Below, one piece after another: positions 1 through 11,435 of a DNA stretch of 64,000 nucleotides (positions are counted from its first letter, which is position 1; each line of letters starts with the position of its first letter). Where the stretch lies: the NCBI RefSeq assembly GCF_016808095.1, contig NC_068971.1, forward strand, positions 22,308,501-22,372,500, in the 5' to 3' direction. The position numbers were made by a program, and so were the translations under genes. This DNA comes from Vigna angularis. Taxonomy: Eukaryota; Streptophyta; Magnoliopsida; Fabales; Fabaceae. The notes beneath the pieces were generated by a model. The model was not told the DNA's origin, ran no database searches, and worked only from the letters and a program-made list of their open reading frames with translations.

Positions 1-366
1 CCTTTGCAAAATTTGAAATTCTTCCAACTCTCTTCTCTCAAAAATTTTCTAAGTTCTTTGGTGTAAATTTTCAGCCTCCCCCCCTTGGCTATTTATAGTA
101 AAAAAATTTACTATTCATTTTTACTATTCATTTTAACTATTCATTTTTTTATTCATTTTACTATTACAAAAATAATTTTTTATTTGCAATTTGATAAATT
201 CTGATCTCAAAGCTACGTGGAACACTTATCCTTTCCAAAAATATTTTTATTTTATTTTTTTTTTTACTATTCACTTTTTACTATTCACCTTTTACTATTC
301 ACAATTTACTATTCACTTTTTTTTTATCTAGTATTTAACTTACAAATATTTTTCAAGGATCTTACA
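1..366 (-). repeat. Partial 3' LTR (U3 and promoter end) of the Ty3/gypsy element
   Basis: Matches 7151-7518 base for base apart from a 2 bp difference in a poly-T run near 325. The TATA box is repeated at 89-98. The remaining 2.3 kb of this LTR lies left of the window. Confidence 0.95.
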
Positions 367-379
367 ATCTCCCCAACAA
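367..379 (-). promoter_or_regulatory. Polypurine tract of the Ty3/gypsy element
   Basis: TTGTTGGGGAGAT on the minus strand directly precedes the 3' LTR start. It is the expected plus-strand DNA primer. Confidence 0.75.
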
Positions 380-435
380 CAATTATTTTCGCCCTCGAAA
401 ATTATTTATTTAAACAAAGACTATCTAACAAAAGA

Positions 436-2163
436 TTACTTACAAAAGAGATATGGATATTCCTTTATCATAAATTCTTCCAATTCCCAAGTCATTTCCT
501 GTGTGTCTTCATTCCAAAGTACTTTTACTGTGCGAATATCTTTCCCTCTTAGCTTTTTCATTTGAACATCTAGTATACGCACTGGTCCAACTTCCATTGT
601 TAAATTTTCCTTGACCTGAATTTCATCAACTTCTAACACATGCTTTGGATCTGGAATATACTTCCTCAGTTGGGATACATGAAAAACGTTATGCAAATTT
701 GCCAATCCAGGTGGTAATGCTACCTCATAAGCCACTGGCCCAATCTTTTTGAGAATCTGATACGGTCCGAGAAATTTTGGTGTCAGTTTCCTCATCTTGA
801 TAGCTCTCCCGACTCCTGTAGTTGGTGTTACTCGTAAGAATACATGATCTCCTTCTTCAAATTCTAACGGTCTTCTTCTTTTGTCGGCATATGACTTTTG
901 TCTACTTTGAGTTGCTTTCATCCGATCTTGGATTAATTTTATTTTTTTTGTGGTTCGCTGTAATAGCTCGGGTCCCACTGTTAGTGCTTCCCCATCTTGA
1001 AACCAACGCAACGGGGTTCTACATCTTCTTCCATATAAAGCTTCATATGGTGGCATACCAATACTGGAATGATAACTGTTGTTGTAAGTAAATTCTACTA
1101 ATGGTAGTATCTCATTCCAACTTCCAAGATGATCTAATACACAAGTTCTTAGCAAATCCTCCAAAGACTGAATAGTCCTTTCTGTTTGACCATCAGTCTG
1201 AGGGTGATAAGCCGAACTCATCCTCAACTGCGTTCCCAGAGCCTTCTGTAGCGTCTGCCAAAACCTTGAAGTAAACCTTGGATCTCTGTCTGACACAATG
1301 CTTGTAGGTATTCCATGCAACCTCACTACTTCCCTAATGTATAACTCCGTCAGCTTTTCTAGAGACATACGTTGATTAATGGGCAAAAAGTGAGCGCTCT
1401 TGGTTAGTCTATCAACGATAACCCAGATAGAATCGTGACCTTTTGATGATTTTGGTAAATGTGTTACAAAGTCCATCGAGATACTGTCCCACTTCCATTG
1501 AGGAATGTCTAACTGTCGTAACATCCCTCCCGGTTTTTGATGCTCCACTTTTGCCTTCTGACACACCAAGCAGGCTGCTACAAACTCGGCCACATCTCTC
1601 TTCATTCCATTCCACCAAAATGACTCTTTCAGGTCTTTATACATCTTAGTCATACCTGGATGTATGCTAAGACGACTTTTATGGCCTTCGTCTAAAATTA
1701 AATGTTTTAATTCACTCTTTGCAGGTATACACACTCTGTTCTTAAATCGAAGGATGCCATCTTTACTTAGAACGAAGTCCTTAACCTGATCGGTGTCCAA
1801 CAACCTGATCTTTTGCTGCAACTCTTGATCCATCGACTGCTCAACCTTCACTTGTTCTAAGAAGTCACTAGTGATTACTAAATGACCACACCATATATGA
1901 TCTGGGGTTAACTGCAACCCCAAGTTCATATCACGTAACTTTTCTAACAGTTCTAATTCCTTCACCATCATTGTTGTTATCTGAGCTTGTCTCCTACTCA
2001 ATGCATCTGCCACCACATTGGCTTTTCCTGGGTGATATAAAAGTTCGAAATCATAGTCCTTCATATATTCCATCCATCTTCTTTGTCGCATGTTCAGCTC
2101 CTTTTGATCGAACAAATACTTTAGACTCTTATGGTCACTAAAAACTTGGAAACTTGCCCCCAT
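436..2163 (-). CDS. Retrotransposon RNase H C-terminus, integrase and chromodomain-like tail
   Basis: 575 codons in a different frame from the gag-RT part. It begins with the end of RNase H (DHKSLKYLF, then DALSRR). Integrase follows with an HHCC zinc finger (IHPGM ... CLVCQ), a DDE core ([13 protein letters not shown], and the Glu of the [13 protein letters not shown] segment) and the conserved [11 protein letters not shown] block. After the [12 protein letters not shown] motif, a C-terminal segment ([16 protein letters not shown]) resembles the chromodomain tail of plant chromoviruses, which in that group directs integration to heterochromatin. The Met given as start is simply the first one in this frame. 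In an unbroken element this is the continuation of the upstream polyprotein. Confidence 0.92.
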   Translation of the reverse strand: MGASFQVFSDHKSLKYLFDQKELNMRQRRWMEYMKDYDFELLYHPGKANVVADALSRRQAQITTMMVKELELLEKLRDMNLGLQLTPDHIWCGHLVITSDFLEQVKVEQSMDQELQQKIRLLDTDQVKDFVLSKDGILRFKNRVCIPAKSELKHLILDEGHKSRLSIHPGMTKMYKDLKESFWWNGMKRDVAEFVAACLVCQKAKVEHQKPGGMLRQLDIPQWKWDSISMDFVTHLPKSSKGHDSIWVIVDRLTKSAHFLPINQRMSLEKLTELYIREVVRLHGIPTSIVSDRDPRFTSRFWQTLQKALGTQLRMSSAYHPQTDGQTERTIQSLEDLLRTCVLDHLGSWNEILPLVEFTYNNSYHSSIGMPPYEALYGRRCRTPLRWFQDGEALTVGPELLQRTTKKIKLIQDRMKATQSRQKSYADKRRRPLEFEEGDHVFLRVTPTTGVGRAIKMRKLTPKFLGPYQILKKIGPVAYEVALPPGLANLHNVFHVSQLRKYIPDPKHVLEVDEIQVKENLTMEVGPVRILDVQMKKLRGKDIRTVKVLWNEDTQEMTWELEEFMIKEYPYLFCK

Positions 2164-4675
2164 AGAGGTAGTGTCTCCATGTCTTTAATGCAAATACTAT
2201 TGCTGCAAGTTCTATGTCATGCGTTGGGTAGTTCTTCTCATGCGCCTTTAGCTGCCTAGATGCATAAGCTACAGGTCTCCTTCCTTGCATTAGGACGCAC
2301 CCCAATCCTTGATATGACGCATCGCAGTACACCTCAAAAGATTTGCTAGAGTCTGGAATGATTAATACTGGTGCTGACGTTAGTCGTTGCTTCATATCCT
2401 CAAAACTGGCTTCGCACTTGTCAGTCCACAGAAATGGTTGATCTTTACGAGTTAACTGAGTTAGAGGACCTACAATCTTGGAAAACCCTTCAACAAAACG
2501 TCGGTAATAACCGGCTAATCCTACAAAACTTCGTACTTCAGTTACAGTTTTCGGCCGCTCCCACTTTAGCACAGCTTCCACCTTTGCTGGATCCATTGAG
2601 ATTCCTTGAGCAGAAATCACATGACCCAAAAATTGTACTTTCTCTATCCAGAACTCACACTTTGACAGTTTCCCATACAGTTGATGTTTTCTTAAAATTT
2701 CCAATGCCACCCTCAAGTGTTCTGCATGCTTTTCCTTATTCTCTGAATAGATAAGAATATCGTCTATAAATACTACCACGAACTTATCTAAACATGACCG
2801 AAATATTCTGTTCATGTAGTCCATAAAAATCGCTGGAGCATTCGTCACGCCAAACGGCATTACCACGTACTCAAAGTGTCCGTAGCGAGATCTGAAAGCC
2901 GTCTTTTGCACATCTTCCGTCTTGACCAGAATCTGATGGTACCCAGATCTGAGATCAATTTTTGAAAACACCTCTCCTCCTCTCAACTGATCTAATAGAT
3001 CATCGATTCTTGGCAAAGGATATTTGTTCTTTATTGTAACCTTGTTCAGCTGTCGATAATCCACGCACAACCTTGAACTTCCATCCTTCTTCTTCACCAG
3101 CAATACAGGAGCTCCCCATGGAGACACACTTGGACGGATAAACTTCTTCTCCAGCAGATCTTCGATTTGCTTTTTCAACTCTACTAGTTCGGCAGGAGCC
3201 ATTCTGTATGGAGCCATAGAAACTGGGCCAGCTCCAGGCATTAGATCTATTGTGAAATCGATCTCTCGACTAGGTGGTAAACCTGGTACTTCTTCTGGAA
3301 AAACATCAACATATTCTTCTACCACAGGTATTCCGATGATTTGTTCTTCAGTATTCTCTCTTTTCTCCTGAGCTAACACCACAAAGCAGGTAGCTCCATC
3401 TTTGATATCCTTCGCAACGACTCGAGTTGAGCTTAGTTCTAAATCGTTCAAATTTAGAAACTCTATCTTTTGTTTCCCACAGTCAATAAGAACGTGATTG
3501 GCAGTCAACCAATCCATTCCCAAAATAATATCTAGATTTTGAAGGGGTAAGCAGATCAAGTTCACTTTGAACTTGCGTCCTGCAATTTGGATCGGGCATC
3601 CGACACAGACTGAACTGGTCGTAACTGGTCCCGATGCTGGTGTAGAAACTACTAATTCACACCCTAGATCAAGCATCGGTAATCCGAGTCTTTCTAAACA
3701 TGCTAGGGATATAAAGGAGTGTGTGGCTCCAGAGTCAAACAAAACGTATACGCATTCTCCTAACAACATACAGGTGTGTAAGATTAATGTACCTGGCTTA
3801 GTAGCCTCTTCTGCAGACATTGCGAATACTCTCCCTGTTGCCCAGGGCTTTACTTCAGCAGAATCTTGTTGTTGTGGTTCTCCCACCTTCTTTTTCTTTG
3901 GACAAACATTAGCAAAGTGTCCCGGATCATTGCAGATGAAACATCTCTTCCCTTCAACTTTTTCCCCAATAAGTTTAGGGCAGTCACGTCTGAAATGTGC
4001 CCCTCCACACTCAAAACACTTCACTGTTCCTCGATATGATAATTGTGGTTTTTCATAAGGTTTTTTGTTGAATTTCATTGAAGATTCTCCCTTGGCAAGT
4101 CTGGAAACTCTACTTGGATCAAACTCCAATAATTCTATCATTCTGGCTTTCTCTACCAATGCTGGAAACTCTTGTATTTCCAATGGCATAAGTACCTTCT
4201 TCAGTTCATGCCTTAGTCCTCCCTCGAATTTTCGACATCTCCATTCTTCTGTGATATTCTGAGTATAAAACCTCGAGAGATAATTAAATTTTACTACGTA
4301 CTCTTGTACTGATAACCTCCTTTGTTGTAAGGTCAGGAACTCCGCCTCCCTTGCAAATTTTGCACTGTTTGGAAAATATTTTTCCAAGAACCTTATCTTA
4401 AAGTTCTCCCAATTCACAGCCTCACCACGAACCGTCATCAACTGTTGCATACTTTCCCACCAATATTCAGCCTCCCCCACCAAAAGAAATGATGCATAAG
4501 TTAATTTTTGTTCTTCTGAGCAAGTTATTACCCGAAAAATCTTCTCGTTCTGCCTTAGCCAAGAGTCAGCCTCATCCGGAGTAGCCTCCCCATTAAATTT
4601 AGTTGGATCATGCCTTAAGAAGTCATTCAAGCTAGAATGATTTTGAGGTACTTGATCAACTTGTTGTTGCTGCAT
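2138..4675 (-). CDS. Retrotransposon Gag-protease-RT-RNase H (first part of the polyprotein)
   Basis: 845 codons from ATG at 4675. The N-terminal Retrotrans_gag region (about residues 30-130, with the YWWE motif) is followed by two CCHC zinc knuckles, [13 protein letters not shown] and [14 protein letters not shown] (about residues 220-260). The aspartic protease has DSGATHSF (about residue 315). Reverse transcriptase has the catalytic FIDDIL box, preceded by [11 protein letters not shown] and followed by FLGHVIS. RNase H opens with YCDAS. The frame ends early inside RNase H at 2138-2140, where the neighbouring frame (start 2163) takes over. A run of five G on the minus strand at about 2157-2162 looks like a one-base gain relative to the family. 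Seen: motifs and the frame break. Inferred: this copy cannot make the full polyprotein unless it frameshifts. Confidence 0.93.
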   Translation of the reverse strand: MQQQQVDQVPQNHSSLNDFLRHDPTKFNGEATPDEADSWLRQNEKIFRVITCSEEQKLTYASFLLVGEAEYWWESMQQLMTVRGEAVNWENFKIRFLEKYFPNSAKFAREAEFLTLQQRRLSVQEYVVKFNYLSRFYTQNITEEWRCRKFEGGLRHELKKVLMPLEIQEFPALVEKARMIELLEFDPSRVSRLAKGESSMKFNKKPYEKPQLSYRGTVKCFECGGAHFRRDCPKLIGEKVEGKRCFICNDPGHFANVCPKKKKVGEPQQQDSAEVKPWATGRVFAMSAEEATKPGTLILHTCMLLGECVYVLFDSGATHSFISLACLERLGLPMLDLGCELVVSTPASGPVTTSSVCVGCPIQIAGRKFKVNLICLPLQNLDIILGMDWLTANHVLIDCGKQKIEFLNLNDLELSSTRVVAKDIKDGATCFVVLAQEKRENTEEQIIGIPVVEEYVDVFPEEVPGLPPSREIDFTIDLMPGAGPVSMAPYRMAPAELVELKKQIEDLLEKKFIRPSVSPWGAPVLLVKKKDGSSRLCVDYRQLNKVTIKNKYPLPRIDDLLDQLRGGEVFSKIDLRSGYHQILVKTEDVQKTAFRSRYGHFEYVVMPFGVTNAPAIFMDYMNRIFRSCLDKFVVVFIDDILIYSENKEKHAEHLRVALEILRKHQLYGKLSKCEFWIEKVQFLGHVISAQGISMDPAKVEAVLKWERPKTVTEVRSFVGLAGYYRRFVEGFSKIVGPLTQLTRKDQPFLWTDKCEASFEDMKQRLTSAPVLIIPDSSKSFEVYCDASYQGLGCVLMQGRRPVAYASRQLKAHEKNYPTHDIELAAIVFALKTWRHYLYGGKFPSF

Positions 4676-4833
4676 CTTTGTCGAGTTTAAATGATTTCTT
4701 CAAAAAGATAACAATACAATTTAGCATATGATATCAATTTCCTCCAATAGTCGTTTTCATCATAACAATTAATAGTTTTACTAAGAATAATAATTTCACT
4801 CCCCATAGTCCCAAAATACTTTCGAAAACCATT

Positions 4834-4845
4834 GCTCTGATACCA
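4834..4845 (-). promoter_or_regulatory. Primer binding site, tRNA-iMet
   Basis: The minus strand reads TGGTATCAGAGC, the complement of the 3' end of plant initiator tRNA-Met. It sits three bases inside the 5' LTR edge. A 158 nt leader (4676-4833) separates it from the gag ATG. Confidence 0.93.
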
Positions 4846-5342
4846 TAATGTAACACCCAAATATTTTAAAGGATATTACTGATAGTAGAGACTAAATTAA
4901 TTCGATATCTCATATAAACAATCAAACTTTATTTCAATTACTCCAAAGTACAATACCAAACTTACAAACTTTAAACAATATAGTATTCACCGTTGACATT
5001 TCAACTTTTAAATTTTACACAACATAATCTTCCCAATACAAATTTATTCTTTTTACAAAAATCCATGAAAGGTTTTCCCCGCATCTCTCTCATCTCTAAG
5101 CTTTTTCAACCACAACTGCAACATTATCTAATCACATATAACATGAGTTATATGATCATAGCATAAACAAATAAGGGTAAGCCAACCATATCAAATCAAT
5201 CATTAAACTTGTAATAAGCATAGTTTAATCATTTATTTCTACAATTACTTAAATATTATTACCCCGATGTCATTAATTCATCATTATCAAAATCATCTTC
5301 CTCAATTTCATAAACCTTACAATTTATACTATGCTTACTCAT

Positions 5343-5512
5343 GAAGCCTTATGGTCAGACCGCTCTCTGCCTGCTTCCTTAAGCCTCACCTGTATACTAT
5401 GTCTTACTCTCTGAAGCCTTATGGTCAGACCGCTCTCTGCCTGCTTCTATAAAACTTATGAACCACATATTTATGTCAAAGCCTTATGGTCAGACCACTT
5501 GCTGCCTGCTTT
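5343..5512. repeat. Three direct repeats of about 35 bp inside the LTR
   Basis: Copies start at 5343, 5413 and 5478 and share the core GCCTTATGGTCAGACC. A weaker fourth copy may lie at about 5543-5575. Confidence 0.8.
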
Positions 5513-6524
5513 CATTAACCTCAGGTGTTACTTTGTTCATACCAAGCTCTCATGGTATAACCGAACATACTACTTCCCGTAGGAAACATCATTTCATAAG
5601 CAATAATTTCTTATATCCACTCCAACATTTCATCACATCAATATTTCATACTCTCTTCTCCACTCCAACATTTCATCAAATCAACAATTCATAACCTCTT
5701 CTCCACATAACTCAATCATGTTCATTCTCTAATCATAATTTGACAATAACCTATTTTGGTGTCAATAAATTAAACATATCGCCAGCTATCATACTTCATA
5801 TTATGAACTCATTTTTGACCATAACAAGTATAACTCAACATATTTTCACCAATTAAAGATTCATAGATCAGCCAAAACATTTCATCATATCTTAGCCACT
5901 ACGTATTAAAGTCTGAACTCAATGTAACGATAAATAAAATATATATGAAGTTTTTACCATGATAACTTTATGCATCTCTAATTAACTTATTTTATTTTAA
6001 TTTCATCCTATTAGAGATCTTTCTTTACCCCAATTGGTCACCGGAGAGGACCCAGATGTCTGAACGCATCAAACTCACCTTCGACGCCAACACATATGAC
6101 TAGTTACAACTGACTGGACCAGGCCAGGGCTGCTCTATGATCAGGGATGTGCCAACTCAGGTTTTTAAGGTTCCTCTATCCTACCAACAAAGGGAGGCTT
6201 TCAATAATTAACAATTTATTTATTTAAATTATCTACCTTGTTCGCTTATGCTCTAAATCTAAAATGCCTAATTTTAATATTTTTACTTCCTCTTACAACA
6301 ACCTCAAATAGTATCACTACATCTATTTAATACTCATATACAAGTTATTACAGAATCCTTACTCCAGACCTTCCAACAAGATCAATTTCAGCCAAGAAAC
6401 TCATTCATGATAGAATTCATACAAGATAATTATAAACAATTACCCATAATAAGATATTACTATAAATGGTCATAGAAGAATACAATATTTGACAATCATA
6501 AGAATAATCTTAATATAAAAATTC

Positions 6525-6880
6525 ATGGGAAACAAGAAGTTGAATCTGGCAGAGCCGGTTAGACAACTTCTAATCCATCCCAAAATACAATATAATTAAA
6601 TAACAAGAACAATACATGTCTGGGGAAATAAGAAGTTGAATCTGGCAGAGCCGGTTAGACAACTTCTAATCCTTCCAAAAATGCAATAAAATAAATAAGT
6701 AAAGCAATAAATAGTTTGGGGAAACAAGAAGTTGAATCTGGCAGAGCCGGTTAGACAATTTCTAATCCTTCCAAAATACAATAAAATTAAATAAGGAAAA
6801 CAATAGAATGTTTGGGGAAACAAGAAATTGAATCTGGCAGAGCCGGTTAGACAATTTCTAATCCTTCCAAAATACAAAAA
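6525..6880. repeat. Four-unit 96 bp tandem repeat inside the LTR
   Basis: The core TCTGGCAGAGCCGGTTAGAC recurs at exact 96 bp spacing (the shared TGAATCTGG block starts at 6541, 6637, 6733 and 6829). Units differ by a few substitutions. Because 96 is divisible by three, an artefactual open frame runs through it. Confidence 0.9.
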
Positions 6881-7238
6881 TAAACAACTAATAACATACA
6901 AGTGGCATAACATAATCAACATTACATTTTACAACTATCACACTTGGTTATCAACACAAAGCATACTCTCATTTAAAATTTAAGATCATACAGAAACAAA
7001 ATACTCCATATTCAAGATATAAGATCAGAAAAAGCAAAATATAGCATATCCAAGACTCAAGATAATACAAAAGGAAATACTCAAAGTTAGGTCCCCTTAC
7101 CTCTATTACAGACTTAATCCCCTCGTCCTCTGAAAACTTCCAGAATATCCCCTTTGCAAAATTTGAAATTCTTCCAACTCTCTTCTCTCAAAAATTTTCT
7201 AAGTTCTTTGGTGTAAATTTTCAGCCTCCCCCCCTTGG

Positions 7239-7248
7239 CTATTTATAG
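7239..7248 (-). promoter_or_regulatory. LTR TATA box
   Basis: CTATAAATAG on the minus strand, repeated at 89-98 in the other LTR. Transcription of the element would be expected to start about 30 nt further, near 7215. Confidence 0.65.
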
Positions 7249-7518
7249 TAAAAAAATTTACTATTCATTTTTACTATTCATTTTAACTATTCATTTTTTT
7301 ATTCATTTTACTATTACAAAAATAATTTTTTATTTGCAATTTGATAAATTCTGATCTCAAAGCTACGTGGAACACTTATCCTTTCCAAAAATATTTTTAT
7401 TTTATTTTTTTTTTTACTATTCACTTTTTACTATTCACCTTTTACTATTCACAATTTACTATTCACTTTTTTTTTTTATCTAGTATTTAACTTACAAATA
7501 TTTTTCAAGGATCTTACA

Positions 7519-7605
7519 TACCACTCCCCTGATGTCCTTTGAACTACTCCTTGATCTGCGCCTTGATTTTGCCCAAGAGTGCAAAAGACTAAGTATGGTC
7601 TATTT
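7519..7605 (+). mobile_element. Internal 3' end of an older Ty3/gypsy element, cut by the young insertion
   Basis: This short stretch lies between the young element and an LTR starting at 7606. It ends in a GACTAAGTATGGTCTATTT-like tract where a polypurine tract would be expected. I infer that it is the tail of the internal region of the element owning the next LTR, and that the young chromovirus landed inside it. No coding capacity is visible. Confidence 0.45.
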
Positions 7606-8925
7606 TGATGAGTCAATATTTTCTCAACTTCACTAGGCTTATTGTACTATACTTAATTAGGAAATTGTGCTTGAATGTTCATTATTTCCCCAGTTTTGCT
7701 AATTGTGCTTAATTTCACCAGAAATTCTTATTTTAATTAATTTGAATTATTTGAAGCTAATTATTGTCATTACTAATTGTAGGGAAAATTTTGGATTATT
7801 ATTTTGGGACATTAAAGGGTTGTGACATCACTCTCAAGTCGTCACATCAACATTTTAATTTAATTTAAGTTGTAGTTTCGTTTTTAGGGCATTTTTGGCC
7901 AGATTTGACATTTTGGTCCGTTTTTGGGTTATTTTTGGAGAGGCCCATTAGTGGGCTGACCTAAGGTTATGTGAAAAAGGGGGGCTGACCCCAAAACACT
8001 CTCTAACTCTCCCACGTTCTACACATTCACATTTTTCTTTCTTCTTGGACAGCTATTTTCTAGGTTTTTCGTTTTCCCTCTTCTTTTCCTAGCTTAATCT
8101 TGTTACGAACTTGTTTGAGATTAATTGAATTTGTTTCTGCACTTTAGCTTGTTCTTCCATTCTCTTTTCTATTTTTAATTTCGTATTGCAGCTCTAACTT
8201 CATTCCCAACTTCGTTTTTCCATTTGAATTGTGTTTTTGTTCCGTTTATTGTGGTTAATTTGCGTTTTCCATCATTGTTTCAATCCCAATTGTGTTTTCT
8301 ATTTTCGTCTAGGTTCTAGGGTTTCTTTTTCTGCATTGGGTGTTCATTTTTGTGCATTGAATTTGTGTTTCTGCATTGATGTTTCAATTCTGTTTTGATT
8401 GTTTAGAACTCGTTTCCATAAAAGTGTAAATCTATTGCATTGGTAATTAATGGAACTGCACTATCTCCATGAGGTTAATTTGTTGTCATTGTGCTTTTGA
8501 CCCTGCATAGTATTAATTTGTTATGGCTTTTCAAATTAGGTATACGCTTAGTTGCCTAATTCGTGTGTGCAGAATTGATTAATCATGTGCAATTGCATTT
8601 GCTTAATTCGTGATTTGAAAACCCAATTAATCTTCGCTTAATTGGTTGATTGGTGTTGGATTAGGGAGGGAACGATTAATTATCTGTAATCAGGGATTGG
8701 ATTCATTGTAGGAAAACCAATAACCAACCTGTCTTTAATTAGTGTTTTAATCAGTGTTTTAATTAGTGAATTTAGTTAGTAAAATTGTCCACATAACCAC
8801 CCCCACCACGTGTTTGATCTAATTCCTGAACCATAGTTTGGTCTTTGAGAAACGACCTAGGGGTCAATTCTCCTAGTATTGCACTTTATTTGAACATTAA
8901 TTTGATTCGGGTACAATCTCGATCA
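7606..8925 (+). repeat. LTR of a TGATGAG-family Ty3/gypsy element (copy A)
   Basis: Starts TGATGAGTCAATATTTT and ends near GATCA at 8925. Its first 230 bp and last 90 bp align by eye with the LTR at 18707-20952, including GTTTTGCTAATTGTGCTTAA near the start and the GAGAAACGACCTAGG block near the end. The middle is different and shorter. No flanking duplication is visible, as expected if this is the 3' LTR of a once larger element rather than a solo LTR. Tat/Ogre-like affiliation is inferred from the TGATG...ATCA ends. Confidence 0.65.
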
Positions 8926-8987
8926 GTTATCATGTTGATTAGTTTGCATACTATTGTGATCATAATTGTGTATATCTTCTGTATGCA

Positions 8988-10223
8988 TGTTAAATGTTTT
9001 AATGAGATAAAACATCAAGCACAAAGCAATTATGTATGATACAATCAATTACATTGATGTTGTAATCAATTGAATTCACAAGATAGCTTTTGTTTTGAAT
9101 TGTGACAAAACAACAGGTTTTGAATGGACTACATTAAGTGTTAAATCAATTAAAACTCATGTCTTTGCAAACATCTTTTTTATATGTGCTATGATGAGTT
9201 TTGAAGAGAAAAGTTTTCAAAATTTGCTTTAAGTGTTTAGCTTAATCAATTACAGTGTGTATATAATCAATTAAGTCTGTTATGTTTTGAAAATTGTTTT
9301 AAAGAAAAATCATAATTGTTTTAACCGACATATTTTTAAATATGTTGACTAGCATTTATTGCAAATCAATTACATTAATTATGCATTCAATTAAATCTGT
9401 TTGAATTGTAATTTTGTTACATCTGTCATTTATATAACCGATTACATTACTAACGTAATCGATTAATCTACGTCTGTCATGAGATAACTATATATATTGA
9501 CGCATTGTTCATAATACTGTAACAAGAATAACGAATTGATCATTTGAAAATTTCATACATGATATCTTTGATTAGTGAAAAGTGTTATAGGTGATTAAGA
9601 AGCTCTAAGAATCAAGATTCAAACATTTGGAAGAAACTTGAAGGATTCTTGAAAGAAGAACTATGGACGTAATTGACTGATCATACTCTGCACTACTGAG
9701 GTGTTTCTACATTGATCAGAAACGTGTTTTTGCAATCTCGGATTGTGGTTCCATATTCGTGCGAGACATGAAGAAGAACAAGGGGTTCTTGACTTTAAGA
9801 GGTGGTCTCAAAGGGTTCTGCATGCAGCAAGGACGTGTGATTTTGAGTGTGCAAGTGTTTTCTTTCTATATTTGATTGTGAGTGTGAGAGGTGTTTATAT
9901 TGTGATAGTGTATTCTCTGTAAAACCTTTTGTGTAAATCTCAAATCATTATAGTGAAAGATCCTTCAATCTAAGGTTTATTGGAAGGGTCACTGGATGTA
10001 GGCATTGAGGTCGAACCAGGATAAAAACCTTATTTTTCTTCTTCTCTCCTTATCTCTTTTACTTTGAATTGCATATGCATTTTACATAGATTACAAGAAA
10101 GATTCAAGATCATTCAAAGCTTACAAAAAGATTTGAAAAGCATTCATTTTTAGTAATCACCAACTCACCCCACCCCCCCCCCCCCTTCTTGATGTTGAGA
10201 AACAAGGCAATTCATTCCTAACA
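8988..10223 (+). repeat. Probable Ty1/copia (SIRE/Maximus-like) solo LTR
   Basis: Ends are TGTTA...TAACA. The 5' half holds many AATCAATTACA / TAATCGATTA motifs (9037-9470), a hallmark of legume SIRE-type LTRs. The 3' end has the C-rich run CACCCCACCCCC and then CTTCTTGATG, also typical. Flanks ATGCA and ATGTT match at only three of five bases, so the borders are tentative. No coding sequence. Confidence 0.5.
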
Positions 10224-10606
10224 ATGTTCATCAATGGCTATCCTTGACTTTCACCTTTTTCTCGATTGACTTTTGATGAAAAGACAACTAAAGTGGCTTC
10301 TTAAGAATTGCATGCTCATCTTATGGCATCCATCTCATAAAGAAGCACTTGGTAAAACTATCCTTCATTCATGCCATCTTTGGTTAATATAATCATTTCT
10401 AGCTTACGATTAGTGAAATCCAACAACAGAAGATAATCCAACAACAGAAGATGATACTTAGACGGACTTCTAAGGCAATATTGGCCTTCATTAACACCAT
10501 CCTTGTAACTCTTATGCGTTATGAGCTCTCGTTTCTCGATCTTTATAAAGTTTAGTTTTCGATCGATTAATTGTCCTAAATTTTGACTATAAACTATTCG
10601 TACGTA
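10224..10606. other. No gene seen
   Basis: AT-rich spacer between the solo LTR and a CACTA element. I see no coding or repeat signal beyond the start of the subterminal-like text near 10530. Confidence 0.5.
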
Positions 10607-11432
10607 CACTAGTGCAAAAACACTTTTCAAATCGTCTAATATGTTTCGGTTTAAAGAACAATGAAGTCTTCCAAAATATAGTGGAATTTTTAAATGTTTT
10701 ACATAACTATAGGCTTCAGTTTTAAAGTAACCGAAGCTTATACTGGTATATGCTTTAGTTGACATTTTTGAAAATATTTGAACAACTATATGTTTTAGTT
10801 CTTTAAATAATCGAGACCTATTCGTTTACTAAGGTTAAAATTTCACAAATTTTACATCCCCACCAAAGCTTGTCCATTTGCACTAATGCATCACTCCTTC
10901 ACTATAAGAGCCACTTTCCTCCCTTCCTCCTCATTAAACACGAACCACACTACCACTCCTCCACTTTCCTCCCTTCCCTTTCCTTCCTTGTCGTTACTAC
11001 AAACTGTGACGTTGCATCACCACCGCGCTAGCCTCCGTTTCCTTCCCATTTCAAAAGTGGCAAGAGGTTTGTTCTCTCATGTTGCCTTTTGTTTTTCTGT
11101 TTCATAATCTTTTCTTCCTAATGCAAGTATTTTTTAATGCTTTTTATTTAATGTGGGGGTGCAAAGGGTAGTGGCTCTGTTTGTTGGTGGGAGTGCAGTA
11201 GTTTTGTGGTGAAAATGCTGAAAAGGTAAGGATGAGAAGAAATTAAAACAATAATTAAAAAACAAAAGGAATAAGCTTGAGTTTCATAAAGAAATGGAGC
11301 ATAAAATAAAGAATAAGCTTCAATTATAAACTAAAACATAAAGTCCTAATTTTTTTACCTCGATGTTTCAGTTAAATAATCAAAATAGAATTGTAAAAAT
11401 AACCAACGTCGAAACCCATACATGCACTAATG
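10607..11432. mobile_element. Small non-autonomous CACTA (En/Spm) element, 826 bp
   Basis: Left end CACTAGTGCAAAAACA matches the tip of the larger CACTA element at 23364. The right end reads TGCACTAATG, that is CATTAGTGCA inverted, one base off the canonical CACTA tip. Both sides are flanked by GTA (10604-10606 and 11433-11435), the 3 bp duplication of this superfamily. Subterminal segments such as AATAATCGAGACC (left) and CCTCGATGTTTCAGTTAAAT (right) are imperfect inverted partners. No transposase. A 73-codon plus-strand frame at 10886-11107 is Ser/Leu/Pro-rich and unconvincing. Confidence 0.7.
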
Positions 11433-11435
11433 GTA

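Larger units (their letters stand above)
1..7518 (-). mobile_element. Ty3/gypsy chromovirus-type LTR retrotransposon, 3' LTR cut by window edge
   Basis: The element reads on the minus strand. A 2670 bp 5' LTR lies at 4849-7518, a tRNA-iMet primer site at 4834-4845, gag-pol at 4675-436, a purine tract at 367-379, and the first 366 bp of the 3' LTR at 1-366. The two LTR copies are identical over the visible 366 bp except for two T residues in a homopolymer, so the insertion is recent. The LTR has TG...CA ends. The bases after the right end are TACCA, the expected duplication, but the left partner is outside the window. The order PR-RT-RNaseH-INT plus a C-terminal chromodomain-like tail places it in the chromoviruses. 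Tekay/Del is my best lineage guess from the long LTR. It is inserted in the internal region of an older element whose 3' end follows at 7519. Confidence 0.93.
4849..7518 (-). repeat. 5' LTR of the Ty3/gypsy element (2670 bp)
   Basis: On the minus strand it begins TGTAAGATCC at 7518 and ends GGGTGTTACA at 4849, directly before the primer site. It contains a TATA box about 270 bp in, a family of AGTAAAATGAATAGT-like short repeats upstream of that box (7260-7470), a four-unit 96 bp tandem repeat and a three-unit roughly 70 bp repeat. No coding sequence is expected; the apparent minus-strand reading frame at 6596-6922 is only the 96 bp repeat (32 codons per unit). Confidence 0.92.

Noticed and set aside
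6596..6922. 108-codon minus-strand frame with a repeating 32-residue unit
   Set aside because: It is the 96 bp tandem repeat of the LTR read in one frame, not a repeat protein gene.
9037..9470. Regularly spaced AATCAATTACA motifs considered as a CRISPR-like or satellite array
   Set aside because: Spacing and sequence are irregular and typical of legume copia LTRs; the genome is eukaryotic.
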